The notes: a model not told the origin generated them from the letters alone. A stretch of 64,000 nucleotides of DNA from a bacterium (GCA_030604405.1 JAUVVY010000001.1:124001-188000); one strand, 5' to 3'; counted from the stretch's first letter, positions 34,834-43,905 are shown. Numbers and translations: made by a program.

Positions 34834-35673
34834 TCACTGGGCAACATCCCACATGCACCTTTCCAGCGGCCAATCCAAAGCATGCCGGGCCTTCTCGCCG
34901 AGCTTGTCATTGCGGGCGGCCAAAGTCTGGTACAGCTTCTGTGCCTCCTGAGTTCCAACCCGCAAGATCGCCCGGCAAGCATAAATGTTATCCCATTCCT
35001 TAGCCATCCATTCCAGATATGGTAAAGCTATATCGTGCCGCACCGAGTAGAGCGCTTTGCTTCGAACGCCGAGCGGCAGGCTCCCGTAGCCCGTGGTCAC
35101 GCTGTGCATCGGCTTGAAAAGCTCATCGCAACGTGCTTTTAGCCGCGCGGCGTCAAAGCTCACGACGAGGACTGAAGCAGCGTCCTCAGCCATCACGGGT
35201 AGGCCCTCTCTATCTTCCAAGAACTGCACCTGCACAGTGTGCTTTCCGGGCCTATCAAACTGATACCAGCCAGTCACCACCCAGTATCGCGACCACATTT
35301 CGCCGGGGCCGATGCAGCGGCCAAAGCATAGGTAATGCCGCGCGGAGAAGTCACGCCGGGGAGTCGCAGCAACAAGCTCCCTCGCATTGTTGCGTATCTC
35401 CATGTAAGTGGTAGGCACGCCTTGATTACCTGTAGAGATCAGGATGCTGTCGTCGCTCAGGTTGGTCAGATCGATGCGGGCGAGCAGAGGCTCCTTAGCC
35501 GATATGGTGCCATCTTTGGTGAGTAGTTCGATGCTGAGAGCGATGTCGCTGAGTTTAGCCCGCCGCGCCTCCACGGCCGTGTCCGTTACCCCGAGATCCA
35601 CGCACCACGCACTTGCCAGTACCACAAAGATCGACAGGACTGCCAAGCGCCCGCGTGGTTTATCTTGCCTCAC
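34834..35673 (-). CDS. Exported or membrane-anchored protein, function unknown
   Basis: A 279-residue protein with an N-terminal hydrophobic stretch (L-A-V-L-S-I-F-V-V-L-A-S-A-W-C), a beta-rich Ig-like region (E-P-L-L-A-R-I-D-L-T-N-L-S-D-D-S-I-L-I) with a G-K-H-T-V-Q-V-Q-F strand, and a helical C-terminal part rich in R-x-I-L-R repeats. I recognise no named family. GTG 35673 is preferred over ATG 35700 because GGGGAGG sits about 8 nt upstream and it places the anchor near the start. It lies 58 nt below the dehydrogenase gene and may share its transcript. Confidence 0.5.
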   Translation of the reverse strand: MRQDKPRGRLAVLSIFVVLASAWCVDLGVTDTAVEARRAKLSDIALSIELLTKDGTISAKEPLLARIDLTNLSDDSILISTGNQGVPTTYMEIRNNARELVAATPRRDFSARHYLCFGRCIGPGEMWSRYWVVTGWYQFDRPGKHTVQVQFLEDREGLPVMAEDAASVLVVSFDAARLKARCDELFKPMHSVTTGYGSLPLGVRSKALYSVRHDIALPYLEWMAKEWDNIYACRAILRVGTQEAQKLYQTLAARNDKLGEKARHALDWPLERCMWDVAQ

Positions 35674-35758
35674 CAGAGTCCGCCTCCCCAGACGTCCCAT
35701 GCGTCATGATACTTATATACCAAATCAGCCGGCGCCGCAACTGCTGGAGCCGCTGCCT

Positions 35759-36808
35759 CTATCCTACCAACGCCGCTATTTTATCGCCAGTCTCTTGGGT
35801 CGAGCCTTCGGGGCCGGTGGTGACAGGGACGTCGCCCTCGGCCAGTGCAGCCTGGATCGCCCTGTCAATTGCCGCCGCCGCATCCGCTTCGCCCAGTTCA
35901 TCAAGCATCATCTGCACCGCAGCGATGGCGGCTACCGGTGACGCTTTGCCCAGCCCGGCGTGTTTCGGCGCGCTGCCATGGATCGGCTCGAACATTGACA
36001 CGCCCTCAGGATTGATATTGCCGCCGGCAGCCACGCCCATGCCGCCTTGAATCATCGCTCCCAGGTCGGTAATGATGTCCCCGAACATATTGCAGGTGAC
36101 GATGGTGTCATACCATTCGGGGTTCTTGACAAACCACATGCAGCAGGCGTCCACGAAATGGCAGTCGGTCTCGATGTCCGGATACTCCTGCCCGACCTCT
36201 GCGAAGGTACGCCGCCACAGGTCGTGTCCGTGAGTGAGGACATTGGCCTTGTCAACCAGCGTCAGGTTGAGATCGTCATTGCGCTTCCGGCACAGCTCAA
36301 AGGCATAGCGGATGATGCGTTCGGTGCCCTTACGGGTGTATGTCGCCATTTGCGTAGCGACCTCGTCGGGTGTACCCTTCTTCATCGAGCCGCCCATGCC
36401 CACATAGAGACCCTCGGTGTTCTCGCGCACGACCAGTAAATCTATGTCTTCAGGGCCCTTGTCGGCCAGCGGCGTCTCCACACCCGGATACAGCTTTACC
36501 GGCCGCAGGTTGACATACTGGTCGAACTCGAAGCGCAGGGCCAGCAAGATCCCATGCTCCAGCACTCCGGGCGGCACGTCCGGGTGGCCGACAGCCCCCA
36601 GATATATGGCGTCATATTGTGCCAGTTCGTCCTTGACAGACTCAGGGAGCACCTCGCCGGTGCGCAAATAGCGCTCAGCGCCGATGTCATATTCCACGGT
36701 TTCGTATTCGACGCCGTACTTCTCGGCCGCGGCCCTGAGCACTTTCAGCCCTTCGGCGACCACTTCTGGACCGATGCCGTCACAGGGCAATACTGCGATT
36801 CTGTACAT
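35759..36808 (-). CDS. Isopropylmalate/tartrate-type dehydrogenase
   Basis: The 349 residues match the isocitrate/isopropylmalate dehydrogenase family: G-D-G-I-G-P-E-V type start (C-D-G-I-G-P-E-V), F-D-Q-Y-V-N-L-R-P near residue 94 with substrate-binding arginine, V-R-E-N-T-E-G-L-Y near 127, K-A-N-V-L near 188, [10 protein letters not shown] near 241 with the metal-binding aspartates and H-G-S-A-P-K near 276. Substrate could be 3-isopropylmalate, D-malate or tartrate; no leuA/C/D genes are nearby, so a sugar-acid role is as likely as leucine synthesis. GGAG precedes ATG 36808. Confidence 0.82.
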   Translation of the reverse strand: MYRIAVLPCDGIGPEVVAEGLKVLRAAAEKYGVEYETVEYDIGAERYLRTGEVLPESVKDELAQYDAIYLGAVGHPDVPPGVLEHGILLALRFEFDQYVNLRPVKLYPGVETPLADKGPEDIDLLVVRENTEGLYVGMGGSMKKGTPDEVATQMATYTRKGTERIIRYAFELCRKRNDDLNLTLVDKANVLTHGHDLWRRTFAEVGQEYPDIETDCHFVDACCMWFVKNPEWYDTIVTCNMFGDIITDLGAMIQGGMGVAAGGNINPEGVSMFEPIHGSAPKHAGLGKASPVAAIAAVQMMLDELGEADAAAAIDRAIQAALAEGDVPVTTGPEGSTQETGDKIAALVG

Positions 36809-36917
36809 TTACACCCAACTCCTCACTTTCCCTCACTCATCGTGTAAGTCGGGTATCCCTGCCTGACACGAAGCTTTACTCTCACCAAAAAAATCGAACA
36901 AGTTTTCTATTTTTCTC

Positions 36918-36946
36918 TTGACAGTGGCTTTGCTCGGCCCTATAAT
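36918..36946 (+). promoter_or_regulatory. Consensus sigma-70-type promoter
   Basis: TTGACA (36918-36923) and TATAAT (36941-36946) are both perfect and separated by exactly 17 nt, with an AT-rich stretch upstream resembling an UP element. It reads + into a 41-codon ORF, whereas all flanking genes are on the minus strand. It is by far the best promoter match in the window. Confidence 0.75.
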
Positions 36947-36990
36947 CAAACAACTGTTCGCCGCACAAATGTTTGAAGGGGCGACTTGCA

Positions 36991-37116
36991 TTGGAACAAT
37001 TCAGTGATTACGACGCAGTGCTCAAAGGGTGGGACTTACTATTATTGATTGCCTGGGTGCTCTTAACGCCTGAACTGGTGGCCAGGACTTTGAGATCAAC
37101 ATTCCGTCTGCGCTAG
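36991..37116 (+). CDS. Small membrane protein candidate (41 aa)
   Basis: A short ORF starting TTG 36991, with AAGGGG at 36976-36981 as RBS, and ending TAG. The product has a charged N-terminus (E-Q-F-S-D-Y-D-A-V-L-K-G), one hydrophobic segment (W-D-L-L-L-L-I-A-W-V-L-L) and a basic tail (L-R-S-T-F-R-L-R), the layout of a small single-span membrane protein with positive end inside. It starts 45 nt after the perfect -10 box at 36941. An ATG at 36969 opens only a 12-codon ORF in another frame. The transcript could instead be an sRNA; no clear terminator was seen before 37157. Confidence 0.45.
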   Translation: MEQFSDYDAVLKGWDLLLLIAWVLLTPELVARTLRSTFRLR

Positions 37117-37157
37117 GCGCGCCTCGGGTGACTTATGGTCGGCTTCGCGCTGGCGGC

Positions 37158-37916
37158 TTAGTTCCTGGCGCACAGATAGATGAGCTGGCGCTCGAAGCCC
37201 TCGAACGTGCTGCCGTCATACTCGCTGTACCTGGCCTGTACTATCAGCCCTGCGGCGGCCAGCATCGCCTCGATCTGCTCTGGGCTGTAAAGCCTGATGG
37301 AGGCGGTATGATACGTCTCTTCCACATTCTCTGGATTACTCCACATACTGTTTAGCCGGTTGTTTTCTTCGTCGTAGCTGCAATGCAGCAACGCCGGCCG
37401 GCCGTCGGCCAGAGACACTCTCTGGCGGTACGGCGCGTAGAGTATCTGGAATTTCTTGTTGCGCGTGTCGAGTAACAGCTTCCCACTCGGCTTCAGGCAG
37501 CGGCTCATTTCATCGAGCACTGCCTGGTTTTGTTCGTCATCCATATAGCCGAGACTGTTGAAGAGATTCAGCACTACGTCGAAGACCCCGTCCGCAAACG
37601 GCAGCGCCTGAGCCATCCCGTGCACCAAGCTGACCGGGAGTTGCCTTTCGGCGGCCAGACAGCTCGCCACCCGCAGCATCATCGCCGAGCCGTCCAGGCC
37701 CACAAGCTGATGACCTTCTTCCGCCAGCGGCAGCAGATGGCGCCCATGACCGCAGCAGATGTCTCCAACAAGCTGATCCGGCTGCAGATCGAGCAGCTTC
37801 TTCATGCCTTGGACTTGGGCGGCAGTCTCCGCCGGAGCAGGGAAGCATGACAGTGGAAATGAGTCCGGGTTTTCAAAAAACTCCCGCCACCATGGTGGCA
37901 CTTGCGCCGACCTCAT
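37158..37916 (-). CDS. Class I SAM-dependent methyltransferase
   Basis: A 252-residue protein with the methyltransferase nucleotide fold: motif I V-G-D-I-C-C-G-H-G-R-H near residue 50, an acidic residue ending strand two in V-G-L-D-G-S, motif II-like F-D-V-V-L-N-L-F-N-S-L-G-Y and a S-G-K-L-L-L-D-T-R strand. The substrate is not evident. ATG 37916 begins 4 nt after the stop of the receiver-GAF gene, which suggests cotranscription with that regulator and acylphosphatase. Cytoplasmic. A link to the upstream regulator's signal is only suggested by the spacing. Confidence 0.82.
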   Translation of the reverse strand: MRSAQVPPWWREFFENPDSFPLSCFPAPAETAAQVQGMKKLLDLQPDQLVGDICCGHGRHLLPLAEEGHQLVGLDGSAMMLRVASCLAAERQLPVSLVHGMAQALPFADGVFDVVLNLFNSLGYMDDEQNQAVLDEMSRCLKPSGKLLLDTRNKKFQILYAPYRQRVSLADGRPALLHCSYDEENNRLNSMWSNPENVEETYHTASIRLYSPEQIEAMLAAAGLIVQARYSEYDGSTFEGFERQLIYLCARN

Positions 37917-37920
37917 GTAT

Positions 37921-38934
37921 TCAACTCAGCATATCCGCGATATCAATAAAACCGTCATCGGCTGCCAGCGCCTGAGCCTGCCCCTGCAACTGGCCACGCG
38001 CCAGCAAGTTGGCCGCATAGGCCACCAGCACCTGCAGCAGGTTTAAGTGCCCCTCGGCAAATGACAGCGGCTCCCAGTCGTAAAGCGACATCATGCCGAG
38101 TGTGACATCCTGGTATTTGAGCGGCAGGACTATCATCGAAGCGAAGCCGAGCAGACACATGGCACAGTCGTCTGCCCCATCCCATGTTAGCAGGTCAGGT
38201 ATGACGGCCGCCTCCCCGGACATCAGCGCCGACTGGAACACGCCCTCATCAGACCTCAGATGCACGCCCTGTAGGTCCGCCCAGGCCTCGCCGCGAGCCA
38301 CGATACAGTCGAAACCGTCGTCCGCGAGGCTGAATAGCGCGCCACTGCCCGCACCTGCCACTTGTATGGCGGCCTCCAGAACATCAGCCAAACGCGGTAG
38401 CGCGCCCTCGGACGTGGCTAGCCGTTTGCCGAGTTCGATGAAGGCCTCGAGCTTCTCGGTAGTGAGCTGCATCTGGCTTTCCAGCCTGTCACGGTACGCC
38501 ACAAGCTCACGGTTAGTCCTATCCAACTCAGCAAGCAGCTCGCGGTTCTCTCGGGCCAGTTCCCGCTCTTTCAGGCCGCGCTGAACGATGTGCAGCAGGT
38601 CATCGGCCTCAAACGGTTTGCGCAGATACTCATAAGCGCCAAGCCTGACCGCCTCCATCGCCGAATCGAGAGACGCATATCCAGTGATCACGAGCATGAC
38701 CACGTCGGGATTATTTGTCCGCACCTGCTCGAGGATCTGCAAGCCGCTGCAGTCGGGAAGTACCAGATCAACTACGGCGGCTGCAAAATGATGTTCGCGC
38801 AACAATTCGGTCGCTTGTTGCCCGGTTGCGGCACCCACAACCTCGTAGTCTGCTCTTGCGAACGTTTCCATGGCAACCGCGCGCACACCGTCATCGTCGT
38901 CAACTACCAGTATCTTGGCCGTCTCTTGATCCAA
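37921..38934 (-). CDS. Response regulator with GAF-type output
   Basis: The 337 residues comprise a receiver domain (about residues 6-120) with acidic pair D12-D13, phosphoacceptor D56 in V-V-D-L-V-L-P-D, T84 and K106, then a coiled coil (R-E-L-L-A-E-L-D-R-T-N-R-E-L-V) and a GAF-like domain (about 165-320) with G-S-G-A-L-F-S-L-A and F-A-S-M-I-V-L-P-L-K. No DNA-binding or GGDEF domain follows, so output may be protein interaction or sensing. The start is TTG 38934. No sensor kinase is nearby. Confidence 0.82.
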   Translation of the reverse strand: MDQETAKILVVDDDDGVRAVAMETFARADYEVVGAATGQQATELLREHHFAAAVVDLVLPDCSGLQILEQVRTNNPDVVMLVITGYASLDSAMEAVRLGAYEYLRKPFEADDLLHIVQRGLKERELARENRELLAELDRTNRELVAYRDRLESQMQLTTEKLEAFIELGKRLATSEGALPRLADVLEAAIQVAGAGSGALFSLADDGFDCIVARGEAWADLQGVHLRSDEGVFQSALMSGEAAVIPDLLTWDGADDCAMCLLGFASMIVLPLKYQDVTLGMMSLYDWEPLSFAEGHLNLLQVLVAYAANLLARGQLQGQAQALAADDGFIDIADMLS

Positions 38935-39043
38935 AACAAATGTCTCCCCAAAATGTGGCCTGCCAACCGCATCCAGCCCGGCGATGTGCTATGAGAGCAT
39001 TGATGCCGAGGTCCAGTTGCCAGCGCGACTCGCCTCTGCCTGT

Positions 39044-39334
39044 TCAGTGGTACGATGTGAGCTTCAGCTCAAAGCTATCCAGATGCGGGTCCGGCTCTCC
39101 CCATTCGACGCTCACATTCTGGACATAGGCGGCACGTGGCCCCTGGCGCAATTGTAGCAGAAGCTGTTCAAGCAGCTCTGCTGAGCCCTGGGCCACAACC
39201 TGCACATCGCCGTTGCCCAGGTTGCGCACCCAGCCGGTCACACCCAGCTTGTCGGCCACTCTCAGCACAAAATAACGAAATCCGACCCCATGCACTCGGC
39301 CGCTGACAATGGCGTTGATCCTCTTCGCGTCCAT
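39044..39334 (-). CDS. acyP: Acylphosphatase
   Basis: A 96-residue protein with the acylphosphatase signature: G-R-V-H-G-V-G-F-R20-Y-F, in which R20 binds the phosphate, and G-W-V-R-N38-L-G-N-G-D-V, in which N38 orients water. The enzyme hydrolyses carboxyl-phosphate bonds such as acetyl or carbamoyl phosphate. ATG 39334 is flush against the TAG of the membrane-protein gene, so translation is probably coupled. Length and motif spacing are standard for the family. Confidence 0.92.
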   Translation of the reverse strand: MDAKRINAIVSGRVHGVGFRYFVLRVADKLGVTGWVRNLGNGDVQVVAQGSAELLEQLLLQLRQGPRAAYVQNVSVEWGEPDPHLDSFELKLTSYH

Positions 39335-39706
39335 CTAGTCCGTTCGCGCTTTCCCGCTTCGACTTGTCATTTCCGCGCCCTTGCTGGCCACCATCGCCCC
39401 CAGCCAGCCCAGCACGAGCAGCGCCACAAACTTCAGCGCTAGCGCCGTTCCCACCTCTGCCAGACTCGGCCCACCCGGACCGGCCGAAGCTACCGGCGAG
39501 CCACTGCTTTCACTTGAGGCCACGCCCAGGTCCGATACATAGTGTACATTCAGCAACTGTGCATCAATGCTCTTGAACAGGCCGTATCCCAAATTGAACG
39601 CCATCAGGATCATGCCAATCCCAACCAAGAACACGACGAGGCCGGTAGCTATGCTGGCGACTTGAAAGCCCTTGGCAGCCTTCCCGCCGGTGTTATTATC
39701 TCCCAA
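39335..39706 (-). CDS. Small two-span membrane protein
   Basis: A 123-residue protein with two hydrophobic segments (V-A-S-I-A-T-G-L-V-V-F-L-V-G-I-G-M-I-L-M-A and F-V-A-L-L-V-L-G-W-L-G-A-M-V-A) flanking a Ser/Gly/Pro-rich loop of about 40 residues. No family is recognised. The start is TTG 39706, supported by GGAGGG six nucleotides upstream. The stop abuts the acylphosphatase start. The 265 bp between this and the isomerase gene hold no gene I can support. Confidence 0.55.
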   Translation of the reverse strand: MGDNNTGGKAAKGFQVASIATGLVVFLVGIGMILMAFNLGYGLFKSIDAQLLNVHYVSDLGVASSESSGSPVASAGPGGPSLAEVGTALALKFVALLVLGWLGAMVASKGAEMTSRSGKARTD

Positions 39707-39971
39707 CTAAATCCCTCCGTAAGCCGTGATAGGGGCAAGTATAACATACCCCCGAACCGGTAGGCAAATCCCGCAAAGCCCCGCCAAATTAAGTCTGATC
39801 GCAACTCAACATCATCGCGACAGGGCGAATCGTACCACTATTTCGCCGCCTGCACCTCAAAAGCCTTGCGCCGAATCCTAAGATTGGCGGATTGCCTCCG
39901 CACGGCAGGATTAGCAGACACCGGCCGCGAAGTTACAGCGGACCCAAATATTGCAACAGGGAGTGTCAAGC

Positions 39972-40772
39972 ATGGACATGAGCAGAGTATCTACCTGTAC
40001 CTACCCGCTACGGGAAAGAGAGATTGATTATGCCTTGGAGGTGTGCGCTGAGGCCGGCTTTAAGAAGGCCGATGTGTGGGGCCGAGCGCCGCACTTTTCC
40101 GAAGACCAGTCATTGTGCGACTGGCCGGCGCTCAAGCAGATTTCGGCGGACCTGGGCATAGCCGTCGCCAACCTCGGCACCTATCCGGGAAACTTCTTCA
40201 TCGCCGCGACCGAAAACGAGCGCCAGGCGGAGATGGGCAAGATGAAGGCCGCTATCGAGGGCGCCGCATATTTCGGGGCCCGCTCGATTCGCGTCATGCC
40301 CGGTCACGGCGAAGACCCGGCCATAGTGGACGAGGTTACCTCCTACTTCATCGAAGCCGCCGCCTACGCAGCCGAACGAGGCGTTTACCTGGGCATGGAA
40401 AACCACGCCGGCTCGATAGCGGGCAACCCCGAGGTGGTCCTGAGGCTGTGCCAAAACGTCAACTCGCCCCATTTCGGCGTGCTCTACGAGCCCTGCAACC
40501 TCCATCACGGCGGCGTGGACTACAAAGCGGCTCTCGATGTATTCGGCGACTGGGTAACTCACTGCCACATCAAAGATGGTGTAATCCGAGATGGCCAGTT
40601 CTCCAAGACTCACCTCGGAGATGGCGATGTTGACTTCGTCTGGGTAGTGGAGAATATGGAAGCGGCGGGCTACGAGGGAGATTACGCTTTGGAGTATGAG
40701 GTCGCGGACATTGAGCCGTGTGAAACCGGCATGAAGAAGTGGTACGACCGCTTCGCCGAAGCGTTCAACTGA
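39972..40772 (+). CDS. Sugar phosphate isomerase/epimerase-like TIM barrel
   Basis: A 266-residue protein of the xylose-isomerase-like (AP endonuclease 2 fold) group: strand-end motifs Y-P-L-R-E-R-E-I-D, V-A-N-L-G-T-Y-P-G, R-V-M-P-G-H-G-E-D, L-G-M-E-N-H-A-G (metal-binding E), F-G-V-L-Y-E-P-C-N and C-H-I-K-D-G (metal-binding H) with E in Y-A-L-E-Y-E. These enzymes isomerise or epimerise sugars, inositols or keto-acids. ATG 39972 is preferred over TTG 39951 thanks to AGGGAG upstream. It stands alone on + with no cotranscribed partner, so the substrate is unknown. Confidence 0.82.
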   Translation: MDMSRVSTCTYPLREREIDYALEVCAEAGFKKADVWGRAPHFSEDQSLCDWPALKQISADLGIAVANLGTYPGNFFIAATENERQAEMGKMKAAIEGAAYFGARSIRVMPGHGEDPAIVDEVTSYFIEAAAYAAERGVYLGMENHAGSIAGNPEVVLRLCQNVNSPHFGVLYEPCNLHHGGVDYKAALDVFGDWVTHCHIKDGVIRDGQFSKTHLGDGDVDFVWVVENMEAAGYEGDYALEYEVADIEPCETGMKKWYDRFAEAFN

Positions 40773-41511
40773 GGGGTGAACGCCTGATTGTCGAATGCAG
40801 GAAGGTCATTCTGTGCGACGTATCGAAGTGAATGCCTGGGAACGAGGAGACTACCACGAGGCGCGGGATAATCTGCTCTCGGCGGCATAGATATTGCCGA
40901 TGACTGATCCTGAGAAAGAAATCCTTGGACAATATCTGACAGTTGGGGCATAATATAATGTTATATGACATCCCGCTTCGTTGCGACCACAGTGTACCCG
41001 CACTGTCGGGGCTAGAGCGAAGACATCAAGGCAACGGATGCAGCAACTGACAGTGCACTTACGTCGAACCACCAGCGAACGCAATAGGATAGACGATGTG
41101 AGCCTGTTCCCTTGGCCAGTTGACAAATGACGTTCGCGAAAGCGCCCGACAATTGTCGCAACAATGCCCCCCATTTTCTGAGACGTCCCGGCAGCAGGGC
41201 TCCATGCGGAAGAGCTCACATACTCGGCTCCCTGCGTTTAGCCATGAGAGAGGCGTCCATCTTTTTTTCTCCCTGGGAGCCATCTCGAATGGGAAGCTGA
41301 GCAGGAACCGGGAGCGTCGTGTCGAAATCATAAACAGATAGTCCGAGGAAGCGTCCAAGGGAGACACCAACTCAGCTTGGGAGGAACCTGGAGCGGACAG
41401 CAAGAAGGCCCTTGATGCTCAACATCCGACGATCTGCATAGCAGGCAGGCATATGATGTGGCCTTCGTACAGTGTCCTATTCTGGGCCCCCCCCTTGAGG
41501 AGGCGTAGGTT
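40773..41511. other. Long gene-poor stretch
   Basis: This 739-bp region contains only short overlapping ORFs on both strands, none with an RBS plus protein-like sequence; the minus-strand ORF at 41059-41403 is the longest and looks random. A C8 homopolymer occurs at 41487-41494, about 18 nt before the next start. It may hold a decayed gene or a regulatory region. Confidence 0.5.
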
Positions 41512-42144
41512 ATGCGAATCAGGTACTCACCAAAGCAGATTGCAACTGTGGTGGTCGTGGCAATAGTTGCATTCGGTAGTGGATACTGCGCGCTCGTCTT
41601 ACTCCAGGACCCCACTCGTGACAGTGTTCGGGCACTGCTGGGCGTTGTATCTATGTTCATCGCCTTTCTCGCGTTTGTCTGGCTCGGTCATGTCGCACGT
41701 GATGCGGGCCTGGAACACGCTAGCCCTGCCGACAAATCTGCCGAAATCCTGGCGGACTACATCGCGCGTGCTGGACGCCGCGTTGTTATCATGGACGGGG
41801 GCGATGAGCCCTACTGGGAGAACGGGGCTCACGTGGCAGCGATTCGCGAACTAGCGAGAGGTGAGGAAGAAGTTGAAGTTGTGGTCATTATCGGGCCAGA
41901 CGATGGCAGTGGCACAGGGACAATTGAGGCGTTAGCGGATGAGCACGCCATCTCTCTGTACAGAATCCCTATCTATCCATCATGCCATTTCTCGGTGATC
42001 GATGGGAGGGATTGGCTCATGCAACATCCGCACCCCGCGGGCCAAGATGTGGAGATGTCACGTGGGCGGCGGAAGACTTGGATAGCCGCTGCCGATCTGG
42101 AGAGGGCATTTGATGCCATACTGGTGCATGCGACACAATACTAA
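41512..42144 (+). CDS. Membrane-anchored PLD-like half-domain protein
   Basis: A 210-residue protein with two N-terminal spans (I-A-T-V-V-V-V-A-I-V-A-F-G-S-G-Y and L-G-V-V-S-M-F-I-A-F-L-A-F-V-W-L-G) and a cytoplasmic domain with V-V-I-M-D-G-G, V-V-V-I-I-G-P-D-D-G-S-G and S-C-H-F-S-V-I-D-G. The last motif resembles the H-x-x-x-x-D of phospholipase-D-like domains, but the usual lysine is missing and only one half-site is present, so catalysis is doubtful. GAGGAGG precedes the ATG. The following small membrane protein gene starts 37 nt later. Confidence 0.5.
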   Translation: MRIRYSPKQIATVVVVAIVAFGSGYCALVLLQDPTRDSVRALLGVVSMFIAFLAFVWLGHVARDAGLEHASPADKSAEILADYIARAGRRVVIMDGGDEPYWENGAHVAAIRELARGEEEVEVVVIIGPDDGSGTGTIEALADEHAISLYRIPIYPSCHFSVIDGRDWLMQHPHPAGQDVEMSRGRRKTWIAAADLERAFDAILVHATQY

Positions 42145-42181
42145 CCCGCATTGGCGGCCGAACCGCCAGGAGGAAACTAAA

Positions 42182-42589
42182 TTGGAGAGCGGACTTGTCT
42201 GGGACCTCGGTGCATGTGTGACCGTCAGCGGCTTGTCACTAGCCGTTATAACATTTGCGGGTAGTATCCTCATTGGTCAAAGAGATAACTTGACATCGAA
42301 TGTCCACCCGTGGCGCTACCTGAGTTGGATGCTCATTATGGGAATCATCGTCATTGGGGTCACCGCAGCTGCGGGCCTAGTAGCGTTTCTTCACCACAAT
42401 AGTAATAGTGGTGACTGCGCGCTACTGGGACTCATTATCCTTGCCGCAGCCACTGTCGCTGAGTTTCTCTTGGTGATCTTTCTATTTGGCTTGATGGGCG
42501 ACGAGGGGGACGTCGGTGAGGGCCTGGCCGTTGCAAAGGCGGACGAGCGTACACTCGCACAACAAGCTGGCAAGGGCGAACACTCCTAG
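42182..42589 (+). CDS. Small three-span membrane protein
   Basis: A 135-residue protein starting at TTG 42182, selected because AGGAGG lies 8 nt upstream; the longer frame back to 42110 runs into the previous gene. Three hydrophobic segments (L-S-L-A-V-I-T-F-A-G-S-I-L-I, M-L-I-M-G-I-I-V-I-G-V-T-A-A-A-G-L-V-A-F, L-L-G-L-I-I-L-A-A-A-T-V-A-E-F-L-L-V-I-F-L-F) are joined by short loops, and the tail is acidic then basic. I recognise no family. Pairing with the PLD-like gene suggests they work together. Confidence 0.55.
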   Translation: MESGLVWDLGACVTVSGLSLAVITFAGSILIGQRDNLTSNVHPWRYLSWMLIMGIIVIGVTAAAGLVAFLHHNSNSGDCALLGLIILAAATVAEFLLVIFLFGLMGDEGDVGEGLAVAKADERTLAQQAGKGEHS

Positions 42590-42658
42590 CGCCGCCGCCG
42601 CTGCGCTGAACGCAGTCCACCTGGGATCTCCGGTTATTTCGGCGACAACGTATCCTCC

Positions 42659-43759
42659 CTATTCGTGTGCCGACAGCACTGCCTCAGCGACTTGCTCTAT
42701 CTGCGATTCGGTCAAGCCCGGATAGATGGGCAGCGATATGACCTCGTCTGCCAGTGCTTCAGTCACTGGCAGATTCACTTTGTCCAGCCCATAAGCCGCG
42801 CAGGCGGGGGACTTATGCGGCGGGTCGGCGTAGTGGATCGCAAAGCCGATGTCGGCCGCCTGCAGCGCAGCGGCGATCTCATCCCGCCGCCTGCTGCGCA
42901 GGGTGTAAAGATGGAAGACATGCTCGCAGTCCAAAGCCACCTTCGGCGTGATGATCTCGTCGTGTTGCAGTAACTGGTCATAAAGCGCCGCGTGCTGCCT
43001 GCGTTTTTCGTTATTTTTTGCCAGGCGACGCAGCTTGATGCGCACGATGGCCGCTTGCAACTCGTCGAGCCGCGAGTTATACCCGACGCACTCGAAGATG
43101 CCTCGCTGCCGCTGGCCGTGGTCGCGCAGCATCCGCACATCGGTGGCGATCTCATCGTCATTGGTTGTGACCATGCCGCCCTCGCCGTAAGCGGCCAGGT
43201 TCTTGGACATGTAGAAGCTGAAGACCCCCACATTCCCGATCGAGCCGGCGGCCTGGCCCTTGTATTTCGCCCCGTGTGCCTGCGCCACGTCCTCTAATAT
43301 CTTAATCCCCCTCGGCTCGCAGATGGCTCTGATTGCGTCCATCTCCGCCGGATGGCCATAGATGTGCACAGGCATGACAGCGCGGGTATGCTCGCTGATA
43401 GCGGCCTCCAAGGCGGCCGTGTCCATGCAGAAATAGTCAGGCTCGATGTCCACTAATACTGGTGTAGCGCCGGCGTGGATGATCGCCTCGATGCTGGCGA
43501 AGAAGGCCCACGCCACGGTGATAACCTCGTCACCGGCTCCCACGCCCATAGCGCGTAGGGACAGGTGCAGGGCCTCGGTGCCGTTGCCGACTCCGACGGC
43601 GTGTTTGACCCCGCAGAATTGTGCCCATTCGCTTTCGAGTGCCTGCACGTTCGGCCCCAGGAAAAGCTGCATGGACTGCAGGGCATCGTCAATGGCTGCA
43701 AGCACTTCCTCGCGCAGTTCGATGTACTCGGATTTCAGGTCAACGAGGGGAATTCCCAA
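42659..43759 (-). CDS. DegT/DnrJ/EryC1 aminotransferase 1
   Basis: The 366 residues match the PLP-dependent sugar aminotransferase (DegT) family: L-V-D-L-K-S-E-Y at the N-terminus, G-N-G-T-E-A-L-H-L near residue 59, P-V-H-I-Y-G-H-P near 127, D-V-A-Q-A-H-G-A near 150 and the lysine in F-S-F-Y-M-S-K-N-L-A-A-Y-G-E-G-G near 180. It would transfer an amino group onto a keto-sugar, often for surface polysaccharides. TTG 43759 is the start, with GAGGAG upstream at proper spacing; the frame is open to 43861. No other sugar-nucleotide genes are adjacent. Confidence 0.87.
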   Translation of the reverse strand: MGIPLVDLKSEYIELREEVLAAIDDALQSMQLFLGPNVQALESEWAQFCGVKHAVGVGNGTEALHLSLRAMGVGAGDEVITVAWAFFASIEAIIHAGATPVLVDIEPDYFCMDTAALEAAISEHTRAVMPVHIYGHPAEMDAIRAICEPRGIKILEDVAQAHGAKYKGQAAGSIGNVGVFSFYMSKNLAAYGEGGMVTTNDDEIATDVRMLRDHGQRQRGIFECVGYNSRLDELQAAIVRIKLRRLAKNNEKRRQHAALYDQLLQHDEIITPKVALDCEHVFHLYTLRSRRRDEIAAALQAADIGFAIHYADPPHKSPACAAYGLDKVNLPVTEALADEVISLPIYPGLTESQIEQVAEAVLSAHE

Positions 43760-43869
43760 TGCCAAAACTCCTCGGCGTGTCACTTCGATTGCGGCTCTTA
43801 TTGTTAGAAAACCTAATGCCGAAAAGGTTGCACGCGACGCCGATTTCGGCCCGCTGGCCATAGGTTGTG

Positions 43870-43878
43870 TGATATAAT
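43870..43878 (+). promoter_or_regulatory. Extended -10 promoter
   Basis: TG-A-TATAAT at 43870-43878 is an exact extended -10 element, 28 nt upstream of the ATG at 43906, with an RBS (GGAGG) in between. No good -35 box is visible, which is typical of extended -10 promoters. Confidence 0.5.
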
Positions 43879-43905
43879 TAGCCGACAGTTACCGGAGGCG
43901 CACAG

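Noticed and set aside
40954-40959. TATAAT box at 40954 as a promoter
   Set aside because: No -35 match at suitable spacing and no gene at a sensible distance.
41059-41403. Minus-strand ORF in the gene-poor island
   Set aside because: No RBS, random-looking composition, no recognisable motif.
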